From positions 124,001 to 188,000 of the forward strand of contig MBPM02000030.1 in NCBI GenBank assembly GCA_001695595.3: a DNA stretch of 64,000 bases, in the 5' to 3' direction. A program made the translations under genes and the position numbers. A model generated the notes under the pieces. The model made no database searches and was not told the DNA's origin. It was given only the letters and a program-made list of their open reading frames with translations. Source of the stretch: Plasmopara viticola. Its lineage: Eukaryota; Oomycota; Peronosporomycetes; Peronosporales; Peronosporaceae. The first letter of the stretch is position 1; each line of letters opens with the position of its first letter. This document shows positions 23,437 to 34,950 of the stretch, one piece after another.

Positions 23437-25102
23437 ATGACTACCCGCTCTGACGCATTGCCGACGCGGAAGGAGCCAACCGACCTAGAGATCGTGGACC
23501 TTGATAGCCAGGCGGAGACCTGTTCCACGACCTCTGACCGTAATTTTCGTATGGAAGATGACGTGAGCGGGGCAGTACCAAAGCGTCTCGAGACACCGGC
23601 GCAACACCAGCACGCTGAAGCATCGTTGCATCTCTCTTCGTAGGTCCTAATTGTATATTGTATCGACAAGTATTGCCCGTTCTGACGCAGCGTTTTCTTT
23701 TCATAGTGACTTGAAGACTTTTATCAATACTTGCATTGCCTTCCTGGGCTCTGGAGTATTAGGGCTGCCTTATGCATTTCGCCAGTGTGGCATCTTGGTG
23801 CGACTTGACAATATTTATTGACAATGTCAATTTTCTATTGTTTTTTCCTGACATAATTATATTGGCAATGCGGTAGATGGGATTGGTGACTCTAGTCATA
23901 GTAGCTGCATTGAGTACGTACTCCATGTTGCTCGTAGTGCAATGCAAGTACAAGCTTCAGCAACAGGGCAACATTGTGTCCAAGTACGGCGAGATCGGAT
24001 ACTTTGCAATGGGTCACATTGGAACAATTATTGTCAATATTGCGCTTATGATCTCGCAGACAGGGTTTTGCACTGCCTGTACGACTTTGACAATAAGTGC
24101 ATCATTTTGACACTTGTTGAGATTCTCATGGATTTTTTTTTGTCTTATCCAGATTTAATTTTTATTGCATCCAACGCACAAAAGTTTCTGGACGTGTCAC
24201 GGCACTTAGTCATTTCAGTGTGTGTACCACCCCTTGTTGTATTCTCGCTGCTAAGGCACATGAAAGAATTGGCCTACGTGGCGCTGCTTGCCGATTTCAT
24301 GTGCATTCTTGGTCTTTTAGTGGTACTTACAATCGATTTAAGTTACATGAACCTCGACCAAGACTACATAGAGCCAATGGGTGTGGTCTCTGCCATTCCA
24401 TTCTTCTTTGGTGTGGCAAGCTACTGCTTTGAAGGCGTTGGCATGGTGCTCCCACTCGAAAATTCGATGCGAAACAAAGATAATTTCATGCCCATTCTCG
24501 TCTCCACGGTCATCATTATCACATCGCTTTACGCCATGTTTGGAGTTTGCGGGTACCTTGCCTTCGGAGATGAGACAGAAGCAGTGATTACTTTAAACGT
24601 TGAAGGGACTGGCGGCTTGGCTACACTTGTCAAGATCTTTTTATGCTTGGGACTCTTTTTCACATACCCCGTGATGCTCTTTCCAGTCTTTGAGGTGCTG
24701 CAGCCTCTTTTATCCGGCAATAATCCACTCGAGGATGAACAAACGAAGCACAAAAAAGGAATCATGTTACGTGTTGGAGTCGTGTTGCTCACTGCGGGTA
24801 TTGCTGCCGGAAAACCAGGTGAGCTGTACTTTTATGCTTGATGCAATCGTAACTCGTTTCAAGTGATAAGATCTGACAGTTTTTTTTTGGTAGATTTTGG
24901 CCGCTTTATCTCATTCATCGGCTCCACTTGCTGTTCATTGTTGGCGTTTATTCTGCCTGCATTCTTCTATCTGCGACTTTGTCAGGATGAAAAACCGACG
25001 TTTCGAAATTGGGTCCATCGGCTTTTTCTCTGTGCGACGATCTTTCTCGGTTTTGTGATGCTTGGAGTGGGCGTCGTCGAAGTGATTGGCACTTTATTTT
25101 GA
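23437..25102 (+). CDS. Amino-acid/auxin permease (AAAP) family transporter
   Basis: Five exons: 23437-23639, 23707-23797, 23877-24078, 24153-24818 and 24894-25102. The four introns are 67, 79, 74 and 75 bp, all GT-AG, and joining them keeps one frame of 456 residues. A soluble acidic N-terminus (about 67 residues) is followed by LKTFINTCIAFLGSGVLGLP, the classic first helix of Aa_trans (PF01490) proteins. About ten more hydrophobic helices follow, including VSAIPFFFGVASYCFEGVGM and a final LFLCATIFLGFVMLGVGVV. Such proteins move neutral amino acids with protons across the vacuolar or plasma membrane; the long N-terminus fits vacuolar AVT/PAT-like members. For a plant pathogen it could serve uptake of host amino acids. 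Substrate is unknown. Exon borders were found by eye from conserved reading through each junction. Confidence 0.9.
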
Positions 25103-28100
25103 GCTTAGATTACTAGGGTGTGATCATTTTGTTCACAGTATGAATAAACGTGGGCTTTTGTGATGGAAGGTAGACCTATAGAATGAGGGCTGCTATATCG
25201 GTATACATGGTGAGGGGAAGAATGATGTCAAAGTGCATGTAGTAAATCATAGTAGAAACAGAGTACTACACATGTAGGAGACAGGCGGTCGACCATTCCG
25301 AAGATTGTAGATCTTTCTGCACGCGACCTCTGTGCAAAGTGCTGAGTACATCCGTCACAATGGGTAGCTTTTGAAGTCGATTTTACTCTTTTGAATTCTC
25401 GATGTTTTTGACGGAAAGGGTTTTAATGAATTCACATTGCTTACGTGGTGGTTGTGATACACCTCAATATTGCGTCTCCCTTCTCTGTTTGACTGATGCC
25501 TTAAGATAGAGCAACAATAAGGAAGATCAATGAATCTTAATTCGACATTGTATTTTGCTACTGAGAAACTGGAAAAGCTGCCAAAGTCAGTTTCCCAAAA
25601 CCAAATCGTTGGGCCTAGCCAATCAAATTCTACAAGCACAGTGTGAGCTAAGCGAGTCTTGCAAAATTGTTGTCTGATCTGTAAAAGTAGATTATTGGAA
25701 GCCACCGGGATGCTTTGCCTGCGCAAAAAGTATGCCCAAGTTGGACCAATCTATTTATCAACAAGCTATGAGCTCTGCTGACGTGGGCCAGTCAATTATC
25801 TGGCGTGCTAGACTTTGCTTCGGCAAGCACTTACTTGACAGGCTTAGTTTAGCGCATATGCTTCAAGCCGCGAAGAGTGACAGCCATCTTGCCATTGTTT
25901 TAGACAAAAAGGGCGCATCATTACTGTGCATCGTTCAAACACGCCACAAAGGGCTTAGTGATCAAGAGATGCACTCGAAAAATTACAAATGTGTACTTCA
26001 TGTCATGAAACTTTTCCTTATTACGTTCGGCAGTCCTGCGATTTAAAGCTGCCGGAATTCATGTGCTAAGACTAAGTTGACTCTAGCGCGGGATGATTGT
26101 TGCTAGACAAGTATGTAACGGATATGCATCTGAATATCGTATCCTTGCTGGTTCTTCCCTACTTATACTACATTGACTTGTACAGGTGTAAAATATCCCA
26201 TCTTGCGTTTACTACGCCCACGCTAGCCAAAGAAAAAGGCAAGGCGGACGGACTTTCACCAGTCACCGGTGTTGGCAGGCTTTAAAAATTAGCTGATATA
26301 TAAAGGCCACATTTTCAATTTTTGGCAGATATTAGCCACCCGAATACGATGGTATTGAATAAGTTCTCCCAGTTACCGCAGCGATTAGACAAATGTTGCT
26401 TTCATTCAAGAGAGCCATACAGCTAAATTTTATCCTACGACACATCGCTTTTGCGCGTCAAATTCTAAAGCTCGAATGATAATTTCAATTGTATGGGCTG
26501 AGTCAGCAGCTACTGATGTCTACGGCAGACCATCCACAGACAAGTCAGAAGGGTAGGATCGACCGGCGCAGTTTGTGTTTTGTAACGCCAACTTCATCCG
26601 TCGACAAGCTGCCTATGGCTGAAATTGCGCAAATTAATACTATCTAAGCAACCATAGGCTGCATTTTTCTTTATTGAAGACGTAAAGGATCCCCAAACAC
26701 GGAAAATATTCAATTGCACGATACCTCTGAGGTATGAGGTGAAGAGTCTCTGATAGGTTTCCTCTCAGTCTTTAATTTGAGATCAGTTTCCTTGCATACA
26801 CAATTATCTGACCTTAGTCAAGCATATTCATCAGCGTAAAGGATCCGATCGCGCCCGTCCAGTATAGAAGAGGGAATGCATTACTGTTTGCTGATGGTGA
26901 TATAGTAGTAGGACTTTATGTTGAAAAGTAAAAGCTATGTACTTTTATAACTCGTTTCATCGATTCCTCCACGACCATGGATCATCGCTGACTATCGAAT
27001 TCTTCTTGGCGATATCGACCCATCCAGCATTTTATGCAAGGCGTATATATACCCCAGCACTTCTTGGAAGCGTTATCTTGCTGCTCAAACTTACTTGTAG
27101 GTGTTCAAATAAAGGCTGCTGCCCCGACACATCGTGATTAGACTGACATCGTTTGAGTCTTCATGCGATTTGTCAGTCTCTCTTTCTTCTGCAAGACTAA
27201 AAGGTGCATCTTGGGCTGCAGGACCTTTAGCGATGGCTGTTGGGTTGCTTGAAAAATGCAGTCCCTTGTCGACTTGACTGGTCAAACCGCAACGCTGTCG
27301 ATTAGCATTCAAACCTTCATGTTGATTTTATCCGACAGAATCTCCCCGCTGCGAGTTCATCGAATGTTGTATCATGCACACTTTGATATGACCCCCATCG
27401 CGTTGAATAGTGGTATGCCGACTACTTTGCGTGTGTCATCTGGAGGTTGCCTACAGGCACAATAGAAATTTTTCTGATCATCGATGTATTTAACGTTTAG
27501 CTGCTCGCAGATCGCTAGAGAGAGTCTCAGCATATAACGCTCAAGAAATTTGCATCAGCGTCTGAGTAGCTGTCACTCAGGCGTTGTTGTTTTTTCGACC
27601 AAATGTGGCGACATTAGTACAAAAAATCACGTTTAGTGGAGAAATTCGCGAAGAGGCACCACAATTTTCCTTGGTACGTTGCAAAGACGTTAATATAAGC
27701 AACACTGCTTCGCATCATTCCCTTCATATGCCAGACCCTCTTGTCCAGTTGTTGTCCAATTGAGTCGGCATAATGTTTGACGTGTCAATGATTTGGCACA
27801 TTTTTATGCTGCAAGTCTTTGTATTGTGTCCATCAGGCGTGCGTTCGGCTCGACATTATTGCTTGTGCTTAAGCATAGGATGACCTGAGCTTCTCAGTCA
27901 TCTAGATTTGTCGACTTCGATACAAATGGCGCGGCTGTCACCTGTCATTGTCACTGTTGTTGGCATTGGCTAGCTTCATGCACCCTCAGAAAGCACAAAT
28001 GATGCCAGCTGCAAACCTTCCTCGGTGAAGTCCGTACGGCGTCTTCTCAGTATAAACCTGGTCCTGAAGGTTGGGTCCAATTTTAGATATCCTTAAAAAG

Positions 28101-31100
28101 TGCTAAAAAATACTCTTTTTTATTGACTTTATGGTGTCTTTTCCACCGATAGTTTGATGCTTCTCAAGCTGATTTTTGACGCATCTAGCCCTGAAAGTCA
28201 GCACCACAATCGAGTATGTTGTATGCGGCTTCATAAATGTTGCTGGGTAAGGCTTCTTGTTTTGCATATAGTTTTGATAAGAAGGATTCTCCCGACTAAT
28301 GGTAAGTACCATATCAAAAAGGGTTCAGTAGTAGCTGCAGTCGAGTGGTCTGTTCGATGAAGCGTAAACTAAGACCGCTGTTTTATACTTAAAATTATTA
28401 CAGGTTGCGGATTGCTATCTGCCAAGCTGCAAATTAAGCATTAGTCTTTATATTAAGACTCGATGTAACTCATTTGTTTTTGCATGTGTACAGTTTTTCT
28501 AAATGTATCGATATAGCCTATAGACCTTCAATTACTTTCTAGCATATTCATGTCTACTAAAGTAGTCATTGGGCCACTAACTGCTATTCTATTGACTATC
28601 TAGTACTTAATCCTACCTTTTAATTAATTTTCGAGACATCGCATAAGTTATGTCGCACAACAAATACTATAACTAACAAGAAAACACTCATCAAACTGAT
28701 GATTATTTACCGTCAAGACTTTGGACTCCTCTATCCATACGACTCAAGCCTTTCTTAAAGAGTTGGTGATCAACAATCTTTGTCACGACTTATGTCGCTT
28801 CTCAGAAGCTCTCACGAATAGCCAATGAGCTTAGTAGCTTAACTTCAAGCACAGAACCCAGACCAGTCGGCTTTATAATTGACCGCATCTAGTGCATTGC
28901 TGAGAGCTTATTTAGCCCGCGTATTAAAGATTAGAGTCCAGCCCGAATCAGGTGTAAGCACGCTTTGCCGTTGGATGACGATTCTATTTCTCGTCGAGCA
29001 TTTCACGACACGAGATTCGGTCACCATCTGTCCAAGGTGAGGGAATTTAAACCTCATGGCCGACCACAACTTAAGGGGTTATGTATTTGCTTGCTGTAGC
29101 CAAAGCTCTGCTATCGTTTCTGCCGTTTGCATCTCATAGCCAAGAGGTCTAAAGGTAACACACACTCACCAAGGCATACACTTGCAAGCATGTGCATCGG
29201 ACACCGCGTATTTGCGAGCGGTAGATGCTCTCGCCACAGGCTCCATGCTTCCTGGTCTCATTCTGCAAGCAAATGCTTGTGATTGATGAGCCATAGCTCA
29301 TATCTAGATCTCGAAGTGCAGACGCAGCGGAAGGAAAGTCGTTTGACTCGAAATTTACAGACGAGCTATAAGTTCGCGCCCGACGACCCGAATAGAATCG
29401 CCCGAGGGGCTCTGATGGGTACCATGAAGCCTTTAAAATTGGTATTCAACGTGAGTCACGCGCAGCTCTCAAAAGAGTTAAGGCTTGGTATTGGCTTTAA
29501 AATCGTACCGGTGGTCATCACGTCTCATGACTAGTTTCTCCTGCCAAGTCTATAGCCAAAATGGCATTAGGCGGAAAGGGCAAGTTAAGTGTTAGCTGCA
29601 TTGTTTAGCTTGCTAGTCAACACTTTCTGTCTAAATTGCAAACACACAAAAGGAAATTTAACTTGACGAGTGCATACTTTATTGCTAGTAGCTCTTTGTC
29701 ATGGATATGTCAGTTTTTCTTGGCATAATAAATCCGACATCCGCACCCATTTCATTCTTTGTCAAATCAGCAAAGAAGGCTTATGAGAGCACGTTGCTCT
29801 TTTGGCAGTGGCCATTGCTCAATTACATCCTTTTTTGCCTCACTGATCACACCGGTAAGAGCTATGACGGTGGCTTTCTATACCACGCTCGAGAACTTTA
29901 ATAGTGGATGCATTGTTTCTTTAAAAGGCATTTTTTATCTTGACACAACATGTGCTGCCCATAAAGCAAATTTGAATCATCCATCTTTAAAAAAGGTATC
30001 CATCTTCAGAAGCACTACCCCATAAATATGTCCAGCCAAAAACATATTAGATTCAATTCTTCAAAGCTCACAAAATTTAAGTCATTAGGCAGTGCCTTTT
30101 CTTAGCGTTCAATTGGTGTGACAGTATGACTCAAATTTTCTTGTAAACACGGCTTTTGATTAGCCACGGCGACAGCATTTGTAGCTTTCTTTTAATGCTG
30201 CCACTACCTATGTCTTGCGAACTTTTCTTACCCGCTTGCGAAACTTTGCTACCCACTTGTACCTGGTGTGTCTCGCGGACTTATGCTAGAGTTTTGTTAC
30301 CAGTAGGTGGAGGCGCACGGTAACTTTGTTTCACACATTAAGAGCGTAAACGCTAGCGTCTTTAGCTTCCGGATTTTCCGCGATAGTTAGCCATCCGCAA
30401 AAAAGCGTTTTTATGACGCTACTGAGTCATTTAATCTCTTGTTTTAAGTTGTGTGATGCTTGAAGCTACCTTTTGAAGTAGATAGAAGCCCAGCAAGAGA
30501 AAACATGGCTCACTAAAGTTTGCTACACAAAATTCAATGGCTGTTATTTCGTATCAATCTATCCCAAGCTGTTGCGTTACTAGTCACGTCACGCCCAGGA
30601 TCAAGTCAGACTTATTCTATCAAAGTCAGGGAGTGATACGTGCAGCCAAAACCCTAAAACTCCAGATTTGGGTTTATTTGGACCCTAGGGACGTCTAGAG
30701 CCGTATCGTAAACCAGTACTAGTAAAATTGACTTGTTACTGCTCCTCTCTTTCAAAGTTGTCGTCAATATACTTCATAAAAAAATCGCATTTGTTTGTCA
30801 GGGCAAAACTACTCGACAGGACGAAGTTTGCCAACACTCGAAATAGGTTTTTGTACACACTCGCATGAACAGCCACGAGTTCATTGCTTTTGGTCCGTCC
30901 TTCGGTACCTGTTAAGCTCGCAGAGGCTAGGATTTTAATGTGTCACACACTCACCATCAGGACTTACTTTCTTCTCAGTAAAAATGCCCGACACCTAGCG
31001 TCTGTCTAGCTCTGAGGGTGCGTCTTCTACTAGCAGCCTATTAAGTCCTCTGGCTAGACGAAATTGCACCTTGTCGATGCCCCTCACCGCTAATCGAGGT

Positions 31101-32321
31101 TCTGTAGGACGAGAAACTGCTCATTCAAGGTTTTTTCAGAAAAGGAGTCTGTTTGTGTTGTACGCCTCATTGAGATCCATTTAAATTGCATTTTCCATTG
31201 TCGCTGACCTTACTTGTAAGAGCTAAGTCTTTCTTTCAGTCCATCCATGGATCGGATTTTTTCGGCCGTCAAGTCATTCAACTTAGGTTTTCCTGGTATG
31301 CAGGGAGAAGAAGCATGAGCGCTAGCGGAAGTCAAAGGTTGCTGTAAGGATGGTTGCTTCTGGCCTTTTTATGTGTTTTTGAATCACTAAAGTCTCAGGT
31401 GAAATAGCTTCACGGGTGAGTGCCCAACTCGTGTTTCAGCCTCCAGTGCAGATGCCACGAGCACTAGATCGTCTCTGGTTTTGCACTTCAGTACTTTCTT
31501 CATTAAGATACAATATTTCTATCCTGTAAAAGGTGAAAACAGTGAGTATTATCGGCTTGGACCCCACAGTAAGCGCCACTGCTGGGTCGTTTTAGAGTTT
31601 GTGTTGTCGATTGTATAGGGTATGAACTTTGCTCGCTAGACCCGAACGCCGTGATGCGCTTCAGCCGGATAGAAATGCAAAGGCAGCCCCGTTGGTCGAA
31701 AAACTAACCGCGTAGGCGAAGAATTGGCTCCGAATGCGATCAGTCATAGGCGCGTTAAAGAAGATGTGAGATTTTTGGTGAGAGACTGCTCACAACCCCC
31801 GTTTTTAAAAAATTGATGTGTACAATACAATGCGATTCGAAGACTGAGTTGATTACGAAAGCTTGGATGTTTTTTAGTCCTACATTGAGAGACTTAAACA
31901 TGTTCTCACATCAAGAGCGACTTTTTGTTTCTTTTTGGGCATCATCCCATCATGCATACCGTTAATGCCACCGCTATCTTTCGAAATACAAGCTCAAAAG
32001 CATCTAAAAACAGGAAGCCAACTTTCAGCGCGCCTTTATATAGTGGTCGAAGTTGCAACAACTTATACCCGCCAAGTCACTCATTTTACAACCTCTTTGT
32101 GCTTCATGGCGACACGTTTGGGCGATTGAATTGCCCGTGGAGAATCATGGTAATTAAAGTGTCGCAGCGCATCACGCGCTGCCTACTTAATTTCTTGTCT
32201 AGCAATCTTGAGGCAGACGTTCTTCATGTCTTGCTGATTTAGAATTACGTTAATGTAGCCAATCATTTACTAATTCTGAATATATCCGAATCCCACGTCT
32301 TATAGCAGTACTCCAGCTCCC
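25103..32321. other. 7-kb gene-free repeat-rich gap
   Basis: No gene is supported in this long stretch. It contains a repeat shared with 40.7 kb (see 25290-25366). Frames such as 25732-26046, 29283-29534 and 31925-32242 have no recognisable domains and lie in AT-rich, stop-dense sequence. The look is of old, decayed transposon DNA, but no family can be named. Confidence 0.5.
25290..25366. repeat. Dispersed repeat end, copy 1
   Basis: A CTGCAC..CCTCTGTG(C/T)AA(A/G)GTGCTG(A/T)GT..TCCGTCACAA block is shared with 40,727-40,800 in the same orientation. It probably marks the end of an old transposable element. It lies about 190 bp past the transporter stop codon. Confidence 0.55.
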
Positions 32322-33908
32322 ATGACGCCGGACATTCCGGTGCGCTCGAAACAGATGGAGCTCATTAGCAAGCTGCATCTGGGTATGGATCATGTGCTGG
32401 CTAAGCTGCTGCTAGACGCGCCACCGCTTCCAGATGCGTTGAAGCTGCAGACCGAGACACAGTCGCTTGCTACCACGTGGGTCCAGGTCTCGGCGGCTTA
32501 TGAAAAGCGTAAAGCAATGCTGCAGCGTCGAAAGGACAAGTCCAAGAGTAAAGCTAAACGACAAAAAGAAAATTTAATTATTCAAGACGAGAAGAAAGGG
32601 GAAGAGAAGGATGCGATTACAAGACCAAAGAGTGAAAGTCGTAGCTCTAATGCTTCTCCCCGTAATGGAAAGGGTAAATTTATTGTCAAGGCGAAAGAGA
32701 AAGCGTGGAACAAGAAGAAGGATAGTCATAAAGTGGAGACTGGTGGGAGAGAGGATAAAGGTGAAAGCAAGCCAAGCGTATACGACCAAAAGGTACTTAA
32801 GAAGTTGCGAGAACTGCCCATGTGTCAAGACGTAGCCTTTGGCTCGAAAAAGTATCGAGCATTAGTGAAATGGATGGAAATGGACAAGGGCAAAGACGCC
32901 GGTACGTCGGCCGACTTGATGAAGTTGCTGGCAAAGCTACGACTTGATGTAGCGCCGAAAGGCAGGAGTGTGGCAGGAAAGCCGAGTCGCAAACGCTCGT
33001 TAGAGGCAATCGATCATACACTGCGTCCTGACAAGTATGGCAAGTCTAAATCGTTGGCAAGTGAACAAGGACAGAAGAAGCGAGTGAGTGAGAAATCCAG
33101 TGATGACGTGGAGATCGAATATAGGAAAGAAGAATTAAAGTCCAATGAAGTGGAAGTTGTGCCTGAGCAGGACACTAGGGTGCTCTTGGAAAGGAACAAA
33201 GAGCGTGGGAAAGAAAAGGTGTTGGAGAGGAAAATGGAAGAGGCTGGGGAAACGAAGAGAGAGAAAGCGGCAAGAAGAGCAGATGACGTCGTGACAAAGG
33301 AGGTTCAGCCGAATGGCTTGCAAGAGTCTTCAAGTGTCGAAACTGCTGCTTTGTCAAAAGTGGAAAACGAAAAACCTGGTGCTAGTTCCAAGTCGGCTAT
33401 CGTGTTGGATGATAGCGACGAGGAAGAGGAAGAAGAGAGTGGGGACCAAGATTCGTCTACTGACGAAGACCAGGATCTCTTTGATTTGAACGAGGAGGAC
33501 GTCTACGTAGTCGAGACAATTTTGTGTGTCAAGGAAGGACGGACTCTTTTGTCTGGTGGACGCCGCGAGAAGGAAACCGATTTGTATCTCGTCAAGTGGG
33601 ATGGCTACAATGAACTGACGTGGGAACCTGAAGAGCATATCCCGCGGCGACTTATCGAGATGTTTCGAGAGCGTGAACAAGCCAAGCGAGCGTGCCAATA
33701 TCAGATCAAAGTTGCTCATGAACGCAGGGAAGTCATGAATGTGACGACGCAACATGCCGATGTGATTTACATGGTCCAGTGGATGAATCAAGAGCTTCCA
33801 GTCTGGGAGTCGCGCTCGACCCTTCCAATCAAGACGCAAGTTTGGTTAGATAAGGTTCTCGGTGCTTCAAATACAAAGAAGCGTCGAGAGACAAAAGTCA
33901 TGAAGTAA
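32322..33908 (+). CDS. Chromodomain protein with charged N-terminus
   Basis: A 528-residue intronless gene. The chromodomain is at about 396-450: VYVVETILCVKEGR..DLYLVKWDGYNELTWEPEEHIP, with the aromatic cage residues (Y, W, W) expected for binding methylated histone H3 lysine. A second, weaker chromo-like fold follows (YQIKVAHERREVM..VIYMVQWMNQELPVWESRSTL), like a paired or shadow chromodomain. The N-terminal two thirds are Lys/Glu-rich and probably disordered, with an acidic patch (DDSDEEEEEESGDQ) just before the chromodomain. A segment near 150-205 (KVLKKLRELPM..MKLLAKLRL) could be a small helical domain of TFIIS-N type, which is tentative. No integrase or reverse transcriptase is attached, so this is a host chromatin protein and not a chromovirus. 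The gene runs tail to tail with RPN12 with 93 bp between. Confidence 0.85.
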   Translation: MTPDIPVRSKQMELISKLHLGMDHVLAKLLLDAPPLPDALKLQTETQSLATTWVQVSAAYEKRKAMLQRRKDKSKSKAKRQKENLIIQDEKKGEEKDAITRPKSESRSSNASPRNGKGKFIVKAKEKAWNKKKDSHKVETGGREDKGESKPSVYDQKVLKKLRELPMCQDVAFGSKKYRALVKWMEMDKGKDAGTSADLMKLLAKLRLDVAPKGRSVAGKPSRKRSLEAIDHTLRPDKYGKSKSLASEQGQKKRVSEKSSDDVEIEYRKEELKSNEVEVVPEQDTRVLLERNKERGKEKVLERKMEEAGETKREKAARRADDVVTKEVQPNGLQESSSVETAALSKVENEKPGASSKSAIVLDDSDEEEEEESGDQDSSTDEDQDLFDLNEEDVYVVETILCVKEGRTLLSGGRREKETDLYLVKWDGYNELTWEPEEHIPRRLIEMFREREQAKRACQYQIKVAHERREVMNVTTQHADVIYMVQWMNQELPVWESRSTLPIKTQVWLDKVLGASNTKKRRETKVMK

Positions 33909-34001
33909 CGTCCTTAATCGTTGGTTGTAAAACGCAAGAACGAAGCCGAGGACGCAATCTGCTCATGGCTCCTCTTTTGATCCAAAGGTGGCACCCCCAC
34001 C

Positions 34002-34950
34002 TTATACAATACGGTCTAATTCCGTCGCGTACGCGAGTGTCTCGCCCACGAGTCTCAACGATGGAATGTCCGAGGCGCCAAGCGACTTTTCGGGCGTTTT
34101 AAACCACACGCGGCCCTCGCGAATGACCCACTCGGGCTTCACTTCTTGAATGTACGCCTTGAGCTCGGCTGCCGAGTCAAAGATGAGCATCTTTTGGGCG
34201 TCAGCGAGTGCGAGGCACTGGTACGCCACTTCGGCACACTCGGCAATGTTCTCGCGTACAGTCTGGAGGAGCTGCGCGAGGAAGAAGGGAAAGTATGGAT
34301 TCGGCACGTTCGTGCGCGCTTCAAGCACCTTGTTGTATGTGCCTTCCATCAGATATTGCTCAAGCTTGACGGCAAACGCAATGTTGGGGTCCTGACGGCT
34401 CTGCTCCGGGAGCAACTCCAGCTCATTGTGAAACTCGGCCATCCGGTTCTCCACGAGCAACTGCAAGAGTCTCGTGCCCAGGATTGGATAATGCAGTGGT
34501 GAAGGCTCGAGTCCACTATGAAAGTAGATTTTAAGCTGAAGCATATTGCGTTCAAACGCAGTCATATCTTCGCGGAGGATGCTGAGTAACGTGGCACTTT
34601 CCAATACGTGACCTAAATTAAAGTAATTAACAGTTAATTACCTGTGTAAAATGGGTAAAATCAATGCCAAAGGCGCCCTACGCGCAAGTCGAAGCTGCTC
34701 TTTTGTAGTGGGCGAATCGTTACCGCAGGGAGGCAGCGCTGGCAGCGTCGTTAGTGCCATCTACGCATTGGGAAACAAGGCGCGACGACAATCGAAATGC
34801 GTGGAATAGTGATGGGAAAGAGGTGGTACACACCTTTAGCTTGGACAGAATCTTGACAGCTTCATCAATTTGATTGCTGTCGATGGCTGCGCGCAGCACC
34901 TGCGCTTCCTTGTCTAAGGCTTCGAGATTCACCGACATGACTAGAGGCAT
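34002..34950 (-). CDS. RPN12: 26S proteasome regulatory subunit RPN12 (PSMD8)
   Basis: Three exons on the minus strand: 34950-34834, 34760-34682 and 34612-34002, joined by 73- and 69-bp GT-AG introns to give 268 residues, close to yeast Rpn12 (274). Key matches to the family: KMALTTLPALPP, TTKEQLRLARHVLE, SILREDMTAFERNMLQLKIYF, then the AEFHNELELLP and LEQYLMEGTYNKV signatures, ending in a short C-terminal helix (AYATELDRIV). RPN12 is a lid component of the 19S particle and is added last during lid assembly; it helps join lid to base. The start could also be the in-frame ATG at 34938, four codons inside. Intron positions are by eye but the frame is kept through both. Confidence 0.93.

Noticed and set aside
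23942..24078. Long frame opening upstream of the transporter's fourth exon
   Set aside because: The first part is the wrong frame of exon 3 plus intron. The GT-AG intron at 24079-24152 joins the right frames and restores the family sequence.
33354..33839. 161-residue minus-strand frame
   Set aside because: It is antisense to the chromodomain, which is well supported.
32322..33908. Chromodomain as part of a chromovirus retrotransposon
   Set aside because: There is no integrase, reverse transcriptase or gag in the same frame or next to it, and the protein has its own start and a long charged N-terminus.
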